In this document: piece after piece, positions 1-7,634 of the stretch
Layout: every line of letters begins with the position of its first letter
Numbering within the stretch: the first letter of the stretch is position 1
NCBI RefSeq assembly: GCF_900156155.1
Contig: NZ_FTMD01000010.1
Coordinates: 62,001-126,000 of the forward strand
Reading direction: 5' to 3'
Length of the DNA stretch: 64,000 nucleotides
Source: Aromatoleum tolulyticum
GTDB lineage: Bacteria > Pseudomonadota > Gammaproteobacteria > Burkholderiales > Rhodocyclaceae
The notes under the pieces: model-generated
Databases searched by the model: none
What the model saw: only the letters and a program-made list of their open reading frames with translations
What the model was told of the DNA's origin: nothing
Made by a program: the position numbers and the translations under genes

Positions 1-509
1 GCCCCTTCGGTGTTGTTCGCGAGAAATCCCGACCACGCGGCAGGCAGCTGCAGCAAGCGGATCGTGTGGCCGGTCGGCGCGGTATCGAACACCACATGCT
101 CGAAACCGTGCGTGAGCAGCGAATCGGTCAGCAACCCGGTGAACTCGTCGAACGCGGCGATCTCCGTCGTGCAGGCGCCCGAAAGCTGCTCCTCGATGCC
201 GCGCACCACGTCGTCCGGCAGCACGCCGCGCACCGGGCCGACGATGCGATCGCGATAGGCCTGTGCAGCCGCCTGCGGGTCGATTTCCAGCGCAGAGAGC
301 CCCGCCACCGCCTCGATCGGCGTCACGCGGTTGCCGATCTCCTGCTCGAACACCTGCGCCACGTTCGAGGCCGGATCGGTGCTCACCAGCAGCACCTTGC
401 GGCCGAGTCCGGCAAGATGGATTGCAGTGGCGCAGGCGAGCGAGGTCTTGCCGACCCCACCCTTGCCGGTGAAGAACAGGTAGCGCGGCGGCTGATCGAG
501 AAAGCGCAT
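1..509 (-). CDS. arsA: ArsA arsenite-transporting ATPase, N-terminal part (runs off left edge)
   Basis: About 169 residues are visible, from an ATG at 509 to the window edge. The N-terminus carries the deviant Walker A loop GKGGVGKTS within the first 25 residues, followed by an LVSTDPASN segment and a DTAPTGHT signature, which together define the ArsA/GET3 ATPase family. ArsA hydrolyses ATP in the cytoplasm and drives arsenite or antimonite through an ArsB-type efflux pump, receiving metalloid from ArsD. The start lies 11 bases after the arsD stop on the same strand, so it is the fourth gene of an arsR-arsC-arsD-arsA operon. The remaining sequence and any arsB/acr3 lie outside the window. Family assignment is secure; whether the full protein has one or two ATPase halves cannot be seen. 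Confidence 0.93.
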   Translation of the reverse strand, partial: MRFLDQPPRYLFFTGKGGVGKTSLACATAIHLAGLGRKVLLVSTDPASNVAQVFEQEIGNRVTPIEAVAGLSALEIDPQAAAQAYRDRIVGPVRGVLPDDVVRGIEEQLSGACTTEIAAFDEFTGLLTDSLLTHGFEHVVFDTAPTGHTIRLLQLPAAWSGFLANNTEG

Positions 510-520
510 CGCCGTCCCGC

Positions 521-880
521 TCAGCAGCAGCGGCCGCCGCTGCAGCACCCGCCGGCAGACTTCCCGGCCGGCTCGGCCTTCACGCCGGCCCAGCGGGCGA
601 GCTCGTCGCGCGTCGGATAACGCCCCGCCAGGGCGAACTCTCCGTCGATCAGGATCAGCGGCAGCGACTCGGCGCCCGAACGCTCGAGAAAGCCCTTCAC
701 CACCGCGTTCTGCGCGAACGCCAGCGGCTGCTGCGCGAGATTGAAGCGCTCGAGCGCGACACCCTGCAGCTTCGCCCACTCGACGTCGGCGGCGAAGGTG
801 ACGAGCTGCTGGTCGACATCGACGCCGCACACGCCGGAGCTGCAGCACAGGGCAGGATCGAAGATCTGGATCGATTTCAT
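521..880 (-). CDS. arsD: ArsD arsenic metallochaperone and trans-acting repressor
   Basis: The protein is 119 residues, the usual ArsD length. The three cysteines that bind arsenite for hand-over to ArsA are present as C12, C13 and C18 in the motif LCCSSGVC. The C-terminus ends with two vicinal cysteine pairs, C112-C113 and C118-C119, matching the layout of plasmid R773 ArsD. ArsD delivers As(III)/Sb(III) to ArsA and also acts as a weak second repressor of ars operons. The gene sits 38 bases downstream of arsC and 11 bases upstream of arsA, consistent with co-transcription from the arsR promoter. Confidence 0.95.
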   Translation of the reverse strand: MKSIQIFDPALCCSSGVCGVDVDQQLVTFAADVEWAKLQGVALERFNLAQQPLAFAQNAVVKGFLERSGAESLPLILIDGEFALAGRYPTRDELARWAGVKAEPAGKSAGGCCSGGRCC

Positions 881-918
881 GGTGATGGTCCCGGTAGAGG
901 AATTGGAAGAGGGAGGAA

Positions 919-1398
919 TCAGGCCGACAGCTCGCCGATGCGGTCGACCGCCGTCTGGAACGCAGCGGGGTCGCGCCGGGCGAGATCGCCGGGCAAGGCG
1001 AGGAATGCCTCGATACGCGCGCGCAGCACACGGTAGGCATGGGCGAACGCCGCGTCGATCTCCGCATCGCTACCGGTCGCCTTCGCCGGATCGTCGACGC
1101 CCCAATGGGTGCGCGGCACCTTGCCGAGCACCACCGGGCAGGTCTCGCCGGCGGCGCTGCCGCACACCGTGACGATCAGGTCGGGCACCCGCGGCAGATC
1201 GCTCCACGACTTGCTGTACAGCCCTTCGGTCGCGAAGCCCTCGCGCGCCAGCAGCGCCAGCGAGCGCGGATGCACATAACCCGCAGGCTGGCTGCCGGCG
1301 CTCATCGCCCACATGCCCGCAGGGGCCAGGGCGTTGAAGGTCGCCTCGGCAAGGATCGACCGGCACGAGTTGCCGGTACACAGGAACAACACATTCAT
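919..1398 (-). CDS. arsC: Thioredoxin-coupled arsenate reductase ArsC (low-molecular-weight phosphatase family)
   Basis: The 159-residue protein reduces arsenate to arsenite for export. The P-loop CTGNSCR gives the catalytic CX5R signature (C7 to R13). C79 and C87, separated by seven residues, correspond to the shuttle cysteines (C82/C89) of thioredoxin-dependent ArsC such as the pI258 enzyme. HWGVDDPA near residue 98 is another family hallmark. The true start is the ATG at 1398; the reading frame stays open further upstream through arsR but that part is a shadow. The start codon overlaps the arsR stop (ATGA), implying translational coupling. Confidence 0.95.
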   Translation of the reverse strand: MNVLFLCTGNSCRSILAEATFNALAPAGMWAMSAGSQPAGYVHPRSLALLAREGFATEGLYSKSWSDLPRVPDLIVTVCGSAAGETCPVVLGKVPRTHWGVDDPAKATGSDAEIDAAFAHAYRVLRARIEAFLALPGDLARRDPAAFQTAVDRIGELSA

Positions 1399-1766
1399 GC
1401 TTTCGATTCCCGCGCTGGGTTGGAAGAGCCACAGCCGGGGATCCGTCCGGACAGGATGTCCGCGTCCCGGCACCCGCCGGCCACCCCGCTGCAGCAGTTT
1501 TCGGTGAGGAAGCCGACGACCTCGCTCATCAGCCCGAGATTCGCCCGATAGCGCAGGAATCGCCCCTCCTGCTCCACGCGCAGAAGTCCCGCCTGCGTCA
1601 TCGTGCGCAGATGGAAAGACAGGCTGCTCGGCGCGATGTCGAGCGCGGTGGCAATATCCCCGGCAACGATGCCCACCGGCTCCGCCTTCACGAGCAGCCG
1701 GAAGACGCCGAGCCGCACGCCCGAGGAAAGGCACTCGAAGACGGCCACTGCCGCTTTTTCGTCCAT
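1395..1766 (-). CDS. arsR: ArsR-family metalloregulator of the ars operon
   Basis: A winged-helix repressor of about 123 residues. The recognition helix region reads SSLSFHLRTM, typical of ArsR/SmtB proteins. The classical CxCxxC sensing motif in the DNA-binding helix is absent. Instead a C-terminal ENCCSGVAGGC segment supplies a vicinal pair plus a third cysteine (C91, C92, C99 from this start), resembling the C-terminal site described for Acidithiobacillus ferrooxidans ArsR. I chose the ATG at 1766; an in-frame GTG at 1775 is a possible alternative and neither has a well-spaced Shine-Dalgarno. It heads the arsRCDA operon, and a palindrome lies directly upstream. Confidence 0.92.
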   Translation of the reverse strand: MDEKAAVAVFECLSSGVRLGVFRLLVKAEPVGIVAGDIATALDIAPSSLSFHLRTMTQAGLLRVEQEGRFLRYRANLGLMSEVVGFLTENCCSGVAGGCRDADILSGRIPGCGSSNPARESKA

Positions 1767-1775
1767 GGCTTCCAC

Positions 1776-1795
1776 ATTTCCAAATTTGTTGAAAT
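1776..1795. promoter_or_regulatory. Probable ArsR operator palindrome
   Basis: ATTTC (1776-1780) and GAAAT (1791-1795) form the arms of an imperfect 20-base palindrome in the only AT-rich stretch before arsR. Its position immediately before the arsR start is where an autoregulatory ArsR operator would lie. Inference from symmetry and position only. Confidence 0.55.
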
Positions 1796-1845
1796 ATCGT
1801 AACGAAACACGACCGCGTGCGTCAATGCCGTCTCGGCGCAGCCGG

Positions 1846-2490
1846 TCAGAACGGCACGACGCTCTCGAAAGTCATCGCGATGCGCCGCTCCGGATGAATG
1901 AAGGCGATCGCCGCGGCATGCAGGTGCAGGCGCGCGTGCAGTTGCGCGCTCTGCGGCGGCGCATACAGCACGTCGCCAAGAATCGGATGCCCCAGCGACA
2001 TCAGATGCACCCGTAACTGATGGGTGCGCCCCGTCACCGGCTCCAGTTCGACGCGCGACACCGCTCCCTCGCCCTCGCCACGGCGCTCGACGACCCGGTA
2101 CCGCGTCAGCGCCCGCCTCCCGCCCTCGCGGTCCACCCTCTGGCGCGGATTGTTGTCCGAATCGGCCGCCAGCGGCAGATCGATTTCCCCGCGGTCACTC
2201 GCGACGAGGCCATGCACGACTGCAACGTAACGCTTGCCGACCGTGCGCTGCGCGAACGCATGATTCATCCGCCGCAGCATCTCGGGCCCGCGCGCGAGCA
2301 GGATCAGTCCCGATGTCGCCATGTCGAGACGATGCACGAGGAGCGCGTCGGGGAACTGCGCCTGCACGCGCAGCTCGAGACAATCCTGCCGCTCCTCGCC
2401 ACGCGCGGGCTGCGACAGGAGACCGGAAGGCTTGTCGGCGACGACGATGGCGTCGTCCGCATGGATGATGGCAGGAGCAAGATGCGGCAC
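1846..2490 (-). CDS. RluA-family RNA pseudouridine synthase
   Basis: The 214-residue protein isomerises uridine to pseudouridine in RNA. The catalytic motif HRLDMATSG places the essential aspartate at D56, and RTHQLRVH near residue 155 is the second RluA family block. There is no N-terminal S4 domain, and the length is close to E. coli RluA (219 residues), the dual-specificity enzyme for tRNA U32 and 23S rRNA U746. That makes RluA more likely than RluC or RluD, but the substrate is inferred. The gene stands alone, facing away from the ars operon promoter. Confidence 0.88.
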   Translation of the reverse strand: MPHLAPAIIHADDAIVVADKPSGLLSQPARGEERQDCLELRVQAQFPDALLVHRLDMATSGLILLARGPEMLRRMNHAFAQRTVGKRYVAVVHGLVASDRGEIDLPLAADSDNNPRQRVDREGGRRALTRYRVVERRGEGEGAVSRVELEPVTGRTHQLRVHLMSLGHPILGDVLYAPPQSAQLHARLHLHAAAIAFIHPERRIAMTFESVVPF

Positions 2491-2710
2491 GGTTGCGGTA
2501 GCGCTGGGCGATGACAGGAAACGGGAAGAATGCCCCAGGAGGTGGAGGCGACACCGTGCCGGATCATTCTCCGACCGGGCCTGCCGTCCGCCACCGGACC
2601 GCGCCTTTTAGCAGGATTCCCGCGCCCCGGCAAACCCGGGCGCGCATCCGCCTTCGGCATCCGGCGACTTTGACGGCAAAATGGCCGTCCTCACACCACA
2701 TCGAACCGCC

Positions 2711-3514
2711 ATGTCCCGACTGCCCCGACGCATCGTCTGCCTCAGCACCGAAACCGTGGAAGTCCTCTACGCCCTCGGCGAACAGGACCGCATCGTCGGC
2801 ATTTCCGGCTACACGGTCATCCCGCCGCAGGCCCGCAAGGAAAAACCGAAAGTCTTCGCCTTCAGCACCGGCGACCTCGACCGCATCCTCGCCGTCGAAC
2901 CGGATCTCGTGCTGTGCTTCTGCGACCTTCAGGCCGACATCGCCCGCGATCTCGTCAAGGCCGGCGTCGCCGTGCATGTCTTCAACCAGCGCAGCGTCGA
3001 AGACATCCTCGCGATGATCGAAACGGTCGGCCGCCTCGTCGGCGCCGAGCCCCGCGCGCAGGCGCTCGTCGGCGAGCTGGAGCAGCTGATCGACGCGACG
3101 CGTACCGCCGCCGCGCGGCTTCCGCGGCGTCCGCGCGTCTATTTCGAGGAATGGGACGAGCCGGCGATCTCCGGCATCCGCTGGGTGTCCGAGCTGATCG
3201 GGATCGCCGGCGGCGAAGACATCTTCGCCGAACTCGCCAGCCGCCCGTCGGCAAAGGACCGCAGGCTCGCCGACCCGCTCGAAGCCGCGCGCCGGCAGCC
3301 GGACATTGTCATCGGCTCATGGTGCGGCAAGCGCTTCCGGCCGGAGAAGGTCGCCGCGCGGGCGGGATGGCAGGACGTACCCGCCGTGCGCAACGGGCAG
3401 CTCCACGAGATCAAGTCCGCGATCATCCTCGCGCCGGGCCCGGTCGCGATCCGCGAGGGGCTGCCCGCCCTCGCCCACCTGTTCGCGGACTGGGCACGAA
3501 GCGCGAGCGAGTAG
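2711..3514 (+). CDS. Cobalamin-binding/BtuF-like periplasmic-binding-fold protein without signal peptide
   Basis: About 267 residues from the ATG at 2711 (an in-frame ATG at 2681 would add ten residues and is less likely). The sequence opens with RRIVCLSTETVEVLYALGEQDRIVGISGY, split here by the family blocks RIVCLS and LGEQDRIVGI, which are typical of class III (BtuF/FhuD) substrate-binding proteins. A long central helix and a C-terminal lobe with a WQDVPAVRNGQLHEI segment complete the fold. No signal peptide or lipobox is visible at either start, so a cytoplasmic cobalamin-binding role, as annotated for similar stand-alone homologues, is more consistent than transport. No btuC or btuD is adjacent. 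Confidence 0.8.
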   Translation: MSRLPRRIVCLSTETVEVLYALGEQDRIVGISGYTVIPPQARKEKPKVFAFSTGDLDRILAVEPDLVLCFCDLQADIARDLVKAGVAVHVFNQRSVEDILAMIETVGRLVGAEPRAQALVGELEQLIDATRTAAARLPRRPRVYFEEWDEPAISGIRWVSELIGIAGGEDIFAELASRPSAKDRRLADPLEAARRQPDIVIGSWCGKRFRPEKVAARAGWQDVPAVRNGQLHEIKSAIILAPGPVAIREGLPALAHLFADWARSASE

Positions 3515-3541
3515 GCGCGTCCACGACCTCGCCCCCCGGTT

Positions 3542-4441
3542 TCAGGGCGCCTGCGCCGCAATCCGTCCGATTACACCGAGGAAGGTGTCGAGCACCGGAG
3601 CGGACGGACGGTCCGCATGCGCGACCGCCAGCGACAGATACGCGCCTTCGTCGCTCACTGTCAGGTAACGCACGCGCGGCAGCCGCACGCATTCCAGCGG
3701 CGCGGGCAGCACTGCGACGCCGAGTCCGGACGCGACCAGCCCGATCTGCGTCGTCGCCTCGCGCGCACGCTGCACGATGCGCGTGTCGAAGCCCGCCTTG
3801 CGACACAGGTCATCGACGATCGCCGGCAATCCGGTGCCGACATCCGGCGGATAGGCAATGAAGCCCTCGTCGCGAAATTCCGCGAGCGAGACTTCCGCGC
3901 GGTGCGCCAGCGGGTGCGCGGCATTGACGACGAGCCGCAAGGAGTCGCGGCCGATCTCGCGCGTGACGATCCCGGCGGGCACATCCAGGCCGCGGTAGCG
4001 CACGAAGCCGACGTCGATCTCGCCGCGCTGCAGCGCCTCGAACTGCGCCCCGGTAAACATCTCGCGCAACGACAGCGCCACCTGCGGAAAATCGCGCCGA
4101 TACGTGTGCAGCACGTCCGAAAGTGTCGTCGTATAGGGCAGCGAAGACGTGAACCCAACCCGCAACTCCCCCAGTTCCCCCTTCCCGGCACGACGGGCAT
4201 CCTCGGTCGCGAGCTGCGAGCGCGTGAGGATCTCGCGCGCATGCTCGAGAAAGCGCCGCCCCGCCTCGGTCAGCACGACACGGCGTTTGTTGCGCTCGAA
4301 CAGCGACGTGCCGATCTCCACCTCGAGATCGCGGATCTGCATCGACAGGGGCGGCTGGCCGATGTGCAGGCGCGCGGCTGCCCGCGTGAAGTTGAGCTCC
4401 TCGGCGACCGCGACGAAATAGCGAAGGTGGCGCAGTTCCAT
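3542..4441 (-). CDS. LysR-family transcriptional regulator divergent from an MFS transporter
   Basis: The 299-residue protein starts MELRHLRYFVAVAEELNFTR, a classical LysR winged-helix N-terminus of the BenM/CatM/CynR subgroup, followed by QPPLSMQIRDLE and an effector-binding domain from about residue 90. It is transcribed divergently from the MFS transporter starting at 4554, with an AT-rich 112-base gap. This arrangement resembles the E. coli ynfL-ynfM pair, so the transporter is its probable target. The inducer is unknown. Confidence 0.9.
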   Translation of the reverse strand: MELRHLRYFVAVAEELNFTRAAARLHIGQPPLSMQIRDLEVEIGTSLFERNKRRVVLTEAGRRFLEHAREILTRSQLATEDARRAGKGELGELRVGFTSSLPYTTTLSDVLHTYRRDFPQVALSLREMFTGAQFEALQRGEIDVGFVRYRGLDVPAGIVTREIGRDSLRLVVNAAHPLAHRAEVSLAEFRDEGFIAYPPDVGTGLPAIVDDLCRKAGFDTRIVQRAREATTQIGLVASGLGVAVLPAPLECVRLPRVRYLTVSDEGAYLSLAVAHADRPSAPVLDTFLGVIGRIAAQAP

Positions 4442-4553
4442 TCATACATTCCACAGATAACCAGAGCCATTTAAATATATTGGACGTATGCATCGGTCGC
4501 AACCTAGGATTCGCTGACGCAGCGCAACACCATGCAATCCGCACCGGACGACC

Positions 4554-5801
4554 ATGTCAGACCCAGCTCCCTCCGCCACCGGTTCCCCCGCCCCGATCGA
4601 AGCCGGCACCCCGGCCTTCCGGCGCGCCAACCTCGCGATGTTCCTCGGCGGCTTCACGACCTTCGCGCTGCTGTACGCCACGCAACCCGTCCTCCCCCGC
4701 CTTGCCGCCGACTTCGGCGTCGCGCCGACCACCGCGAGCCTGTCCGTCTCGCTGGGCACCGCCGCGCTGGCGCTGATGCTCCTGCCCGCGAGCGTGCTAT
4801 CCGACCGCTATGGCCGCCAGCGCCTGATGAAGACCTCCCTCGCACTCGCGACCGTGATCGCGTTTGCGACCGCCGTCGCGGCGGATTTCAGCCAGTTGCT
4901 CGTCCTGCGGATGCTGATGGGGGCGGTCCTCGCCGGCCTGCCAGCCTCGGCGATGGCCTGGCTCGGGGAGGAAATCGCACCGAGCGCGCAGGGCCGCGCA
5001 ATGGGTCTCTACATCGCCGGCAACGCCTTGGGCGGCATGAGCGGGCGCTTCCTCGTCGCCGGCCTCACGGACTGGAGCTCGTGGCGCATCGCCGCGGCGG
5101 CGCTGGGCGTGCTCGGGCTCGTCGCAACCCTCGTGTTCTGGCGCTGCCTGCCGCCATCGCACCACTTCCGCGCACGGGCCGCCTTGCCCGCGCGGGTGCT
5201 CGGCGATATCGCCGCCCTGCTTGCCGACAGCGGGCTGCGCCGCCTCTTCGCGGTCGCCTTCCTGATGATGGGCGCCTTCACCAGCCTCTACAACTACCTC
5301 GGCTTCCGCCTACACGCGGCCCCCTTCTCGCTGGGCCAGACCGCGATCGGCGCGGTGTTCCTGCTGTACATGGTCGGAACATTGTCGTCGGCGTGGACCG
5401 GGCGTCTGGTCGACCGTATCGGCCGCCGCGCCCTGCTGTGGATCATGATCGTCGTCTGCGGCGCGGGCCTCGCGATCGCCCTCGTCGACCACCTCGCGGC
5501 CATCGTCGCCGGCGTCGCCGTCTTCACCTTCGGGTATTTCGGCGCCCACACCACGGCGAGCGGCTGGGTCGGACGCCGGTCCGGCGAACGGCGCGCCCTC
5601 GCTACCGCGCTCTACCTGTGCAGCTATTACCTCGGCGCGAGCCTCATCGGCACGCTTTCCGGCCTGGCGTGGGAATTCGCCGCGTGGCCCGGCGTGACGG
5701 CCGCCCTGATCCTGTGCGCCGCGCTGGCCCTCCTGTGCGCCTGGCAGTTGCGCAGACTTCTACCGATCGGCCAGCCTCCAGCCGTCACTCCGGCCGGCTG
5801 A
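4554..5801 (+). CDS. MFS transporter, YnfM/arabinose-efflux-like
   Basis: A 415-residue inner-membrane protein with about twelve hydrophobic segments. The loop between segments 2 and 3 carries SDRYGRQRLM, the DRxGRR-type motif A of the major facilitator superfamily, and a related VDRIGRRALL motif recurs in the second half. FRRANLAMFLGGFTTFALLY near the start matches the YnfM-like drug/metabolite exporters. The gene is divergent from a LysR regulator that likely controls it. Substrate cannot be inferred from sequence. Confidence 0.88.
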   Translation: MSDPAPSATGSPAPIEAGTPAFRRANLAMFLGGFTTFALLYATQPVLPRLAADFGVAPTTASLSVSLGTAALALMLLPASVLSDRYGRQRLMKTSLALATVIAFATAVAADFSQLLVLRMLMGAVLAGLPASAMAWLGEEIAPSAQGRAMGLYIAGNALGGMSGRFLVAGLTDWSSWRIAAAALGVLGLVATLVFWRCLPPSHHFRARAALPARVLGDIAALLADSGLRRLFAVAFLMMGAFTSLYNYLGFRLHAAPFSLGQTAIGAVFLLYMVGTLSSAWTGRLVDRIGRRALLWIMIVVCGAGLAIALVDHLAAIVAGVAVFTFGYFGAHTTASGWVGRRSGERRALATALYLCSYYLGASLIGTLSGLAWEFAAWPGVTAALILCAALALLCAWQLRRLLPIGQPPAVTPAG

Positions 5802-5861
5802 CGCCCCCCGACATCTTCGCGACGGAGGCCGGGTCGGAAATCTTCCGGCGCTCCACGGCCC

Positions 5862-6299
5862 TCACGCGCTGCGCCGCAGGATGTGCAGCGCCTCGCGCTG
5901 GGGCTCATCGACCAGCTCGGCCAGCGATACCTTGTCGAGCACCTGCAGGAAGGCCTCCAGCGCGCGGCCGAGCACGCCTTTCAGCCTGCAGTCGGGTGTC
6001 AGCAGACACTGGCTGCCGGTACCGAAGCATTCGACCAGCGCCATCCCGCGCTCCATGCTGCGCACCACCGCGCCGATGTTGACGGCCTCCGGCGCATGCG
6101 CGAGCCGCAGTCCGCCGCCCTTGCCCCGCAACCCTTCGACGAACCCGTCGCGCACGAGGTGGTTCGCGATCTTCATCAGATGGCTGCGCGAGATGCTGAA
6201 GCGTTCGGACACCTCCGCGATCGTCACGAGGCGATTTTCGTTGACCGCGAGGTAGATCAACACGCGCAAGGCGTAATCGGTGTGCTGGGTCAGATGCAT
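5862..6299 (-). CDS. nsrR: Rrf2-family nitric-oxide-sensing repressor NsrR
   Basis: From the ATG at 6299 the protein has 145 residues and begins MHLTQHTDYALR, the standard NsrR N-terminus; the open frame upstream to 6341 is probably not translated. The helix-turn-helix covers about residues 25-50. Three cysteines, C91, C98 and C104, form the Fe-S cluster motif, and D8 corresponds to the non-cysteine ligand reported for Streptomyces NsrR. NO destroys the cluster and releases repression. NsrR-type operators occur in this window upstream of the divergent membrane-protein/fpr unit and of hmp, which supports NsrR over the related IscR or other Rrf2 proteins. Confidence 0.9.
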   Translation of the reverse strand: MHLTQHTDYALRVLIYLAVNENRLVTIAEVSERFSISRSHLMKIANHLVRDGFVEGLRGKGGGLRLAHAPEAVNIGAVVRSMERGMALVECFGTGSQCLLTPDCRLKGVLGRALEAFLQVLDKVSLAELVDEPQREALHILRRSA

Positions 6300-6386
6300 G
6301 GCGGTTCCCGGAGCGGCCGTCGGGCGGCAGCGTAATTCCATTATACGCAGCGTGGGTTAAAGATTCATCCCCGTTGACTCTTTTTA

Positions 6387-6409
6387 AAGATTCATTTTAT
6401 ATTCCTCTT
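6387..6409. promoter_or_regulatory. NsrR-type operator in the nsrR/fpr intergenic region
   Basis: The 23-base element begins AAGATTCATTT and ends with CTCTT. It matches the enterobacterial NsrR consensus (two AAGATGCATTT half-sites in inverted orientation, 11-1-11) at 18 of 23 positions by my count. A second half-site, AAGATTCATCC, lies 27 bases upstream at 6360-6370, as part of a direct repeat TTAAAGATTCAT (6357-6368 and 6384-6395). The site sits between nsrR and the divergent small membrane protein/fpr unit. Confidence 0.65.
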
Positions 6410-6471
6410 CAACCCCGGCACCCGGTCCGATCCGTCTGCCGCACACCATGTCTTGTTCCCGGAGGAAAGCG

Positions 6472-6711
6472 ATGCGCCCCACCCGCCTCACCGCCCGACA
6501 GACCCTCATGCTCGGCCGCAGCACCATGGTCCTTTCCGGCCTCGGCATGATCGCTGCCACCCTCGTCGCCTATCCCTTCGCCGAACGCTTCGGCATGGGC
6601 ATGCAGATCACCGGCCACCTCGTGCTGCCGGTGTCCGCGGCGTTCTTCAAGATCGGATATGTCGTGCGTCTCGCGTCGCACCACGCACTCGGGAACAGAT
6701 CTGCCGGCTGA
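6472..6711 (+). CDS. Small membrane protein of unknown function, probably NsrR-controlled
   Basis: A 79-residue protein. The ATG at 6472 is preceded by a strong GGAGG at 6461-6465; an upstream in-frame ATG at 6448 lacks a ribosome site. Two hydrophobic segments (about residues 12-35 and 43-65, the first containing GLGMIAATLVAYPF) predict a two-helix inner-membrane protein. I do not recognise the family. It is the first gene after the NsrR-type operator and is followed 89 bases later by fpr, so a role in the response to nitrosative stress or redox imbalance is inferred from context only. Confidence 0.7.
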   Translation: MRPTRLTARQTLMLGRSTMVLSGLGMIAATLVAYPFAERFGMGMQITGHLVLPVSAAFFKIGYVVRLASHHALGNRSAG

Positions 6712-6800
6712 ACGGGGCGCGTCCCCGCGGCGGGAATGAATACGCGGGTCTGCACGTCGCATCGCGGCACACCGCCCGACCCGGCACAAGGAGGATTACG

Positions 6801-7577
6801 ATGCTTGCACTCGACGCAAAGCACGGCACCGCGCGCCTGCTCTCCAGGCGGCGTTGGACGCCCAAGCTCCTTTCCTTTCGCCTCGCACGCGACCCGTCGT
6901 TCCGCTTCGTTCCCGGCCAGTTCGCGCGTCTTGGTCTACGCAAGCCGAACGGCAGCCCGGTGTGGCGCGCGTACTCGATCGCCTCCGCACCGTGGGACGA
7001 CCATCTCGAGTTCTACTCGATCATCGTCCCGGGCGGGCAATTCACGCCCCTGCTCGATTCGCTCGAGCCCGGCGACGAAATCATGATCGAGCGTACGGCC
7101 TACGGCTTCCTCACCACCAGCCGCTTCGCCGACGGTCGCGACCTGTGGCTGCTCGCGACCGGCACCGGCCTCGCTCCCTTCCTGTCGATCCTTCAGGACG
7201 AGGACACCTGGCGGCGCTTCGAACGCCTTGTCCTCGTGCATGGCGTGCGCGAATCAGCCGAACTCGCTTACTGGGAGGAAATCGATGCGCTGCGATGCCA
7301 TCCGCTGTGGGCCGACGTCGGCGAGCGCCTCGCCTATCAGCCCGTGCTGAGCCGTGACCGCTCGGCTGGGGCGCTCGCGGGACGCATCCCGGCACTTCTG
7401 GACGACGGCACCCTGGAAGCGCATGTGGGCCTGCGCATCAGCCCCGAACACTCACGCCTGATGGTATGCGGCAGTCCTGACATGGTGCGCGACACGCATC
7501 GCGCACTGATTGCAAAAGGCTGCCGGCTGAGCCGGCTCGCAGCCCCCGCACAGATCGCAGTCGAGAACGGCTGGTAA
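6801..7577 (+). CDS. fpr: Ferredoxin--NADP+ reductase
   Basis: A 258-residue flavoprotein of the short bacterial FNR type. The FAD-binding motif RAYSIAS is near residue 56, and the NADP-binding block ATGTGLAPFLS is near residue 119; the C-terminus ends VENGW, where subclass I enzymes have a terminal aromatic residue. It transfers electrons between NADPH and ferredoxin or flavodoxin in the cytoplasm. The ATG at 6801 has an AAGGAGG ribosome site seven bases upstream; the open frame further 5' is a shadow. Its place behind an NsrR-type operator suggests induction under nitrosative stress, for example for Fe-S repair. Confidence 0.9.
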   Translation: MLALDAKHGTARLLSRRRWTPKLLSFRLARDPSFRFVPGQFARLGLRKPNGSPVWRAYSIASAPWDDHLEFYSIIVPGGQFTPLLDSLEPGDEIMIERTAYGFLTTSRFADGRDLWLLATGTGLAPFLSILQDEDTWRRFERLVLVHGVRESAELAYWEEIDALRCHPLWADVGERLAYQPVLSRDRSAGALAGRIPALLDDGTLEAHVGLRISPEHSRLMVCGSPDMVRDTHRALIAKGCRLSRLAAPAQIAVENGW

Positions 7578-7578
7578 A

Positions 7579-7625
7579 GGGCGCCAGGAAGAAGCGCCCG
7601 GGACGGGTGCCGCGACGGGCACCCG
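7579..7625. terminator. Paired hairpins between convergent fpr and lptG
   Basis: Two adjacent inverted repeats fill the short gap between convergent genes: GGGCGC (7579-7584) with GCGCCC (7594-7599), and CGGGTGCC (7604-7611) with GGCACCCG (7618-7625). Neither has a clear T-tract on either strand, so intrinsic termination is plausible but not certain. Confidence 0.4.
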
Positions 7626-7634
7626 GGAAAAGAC

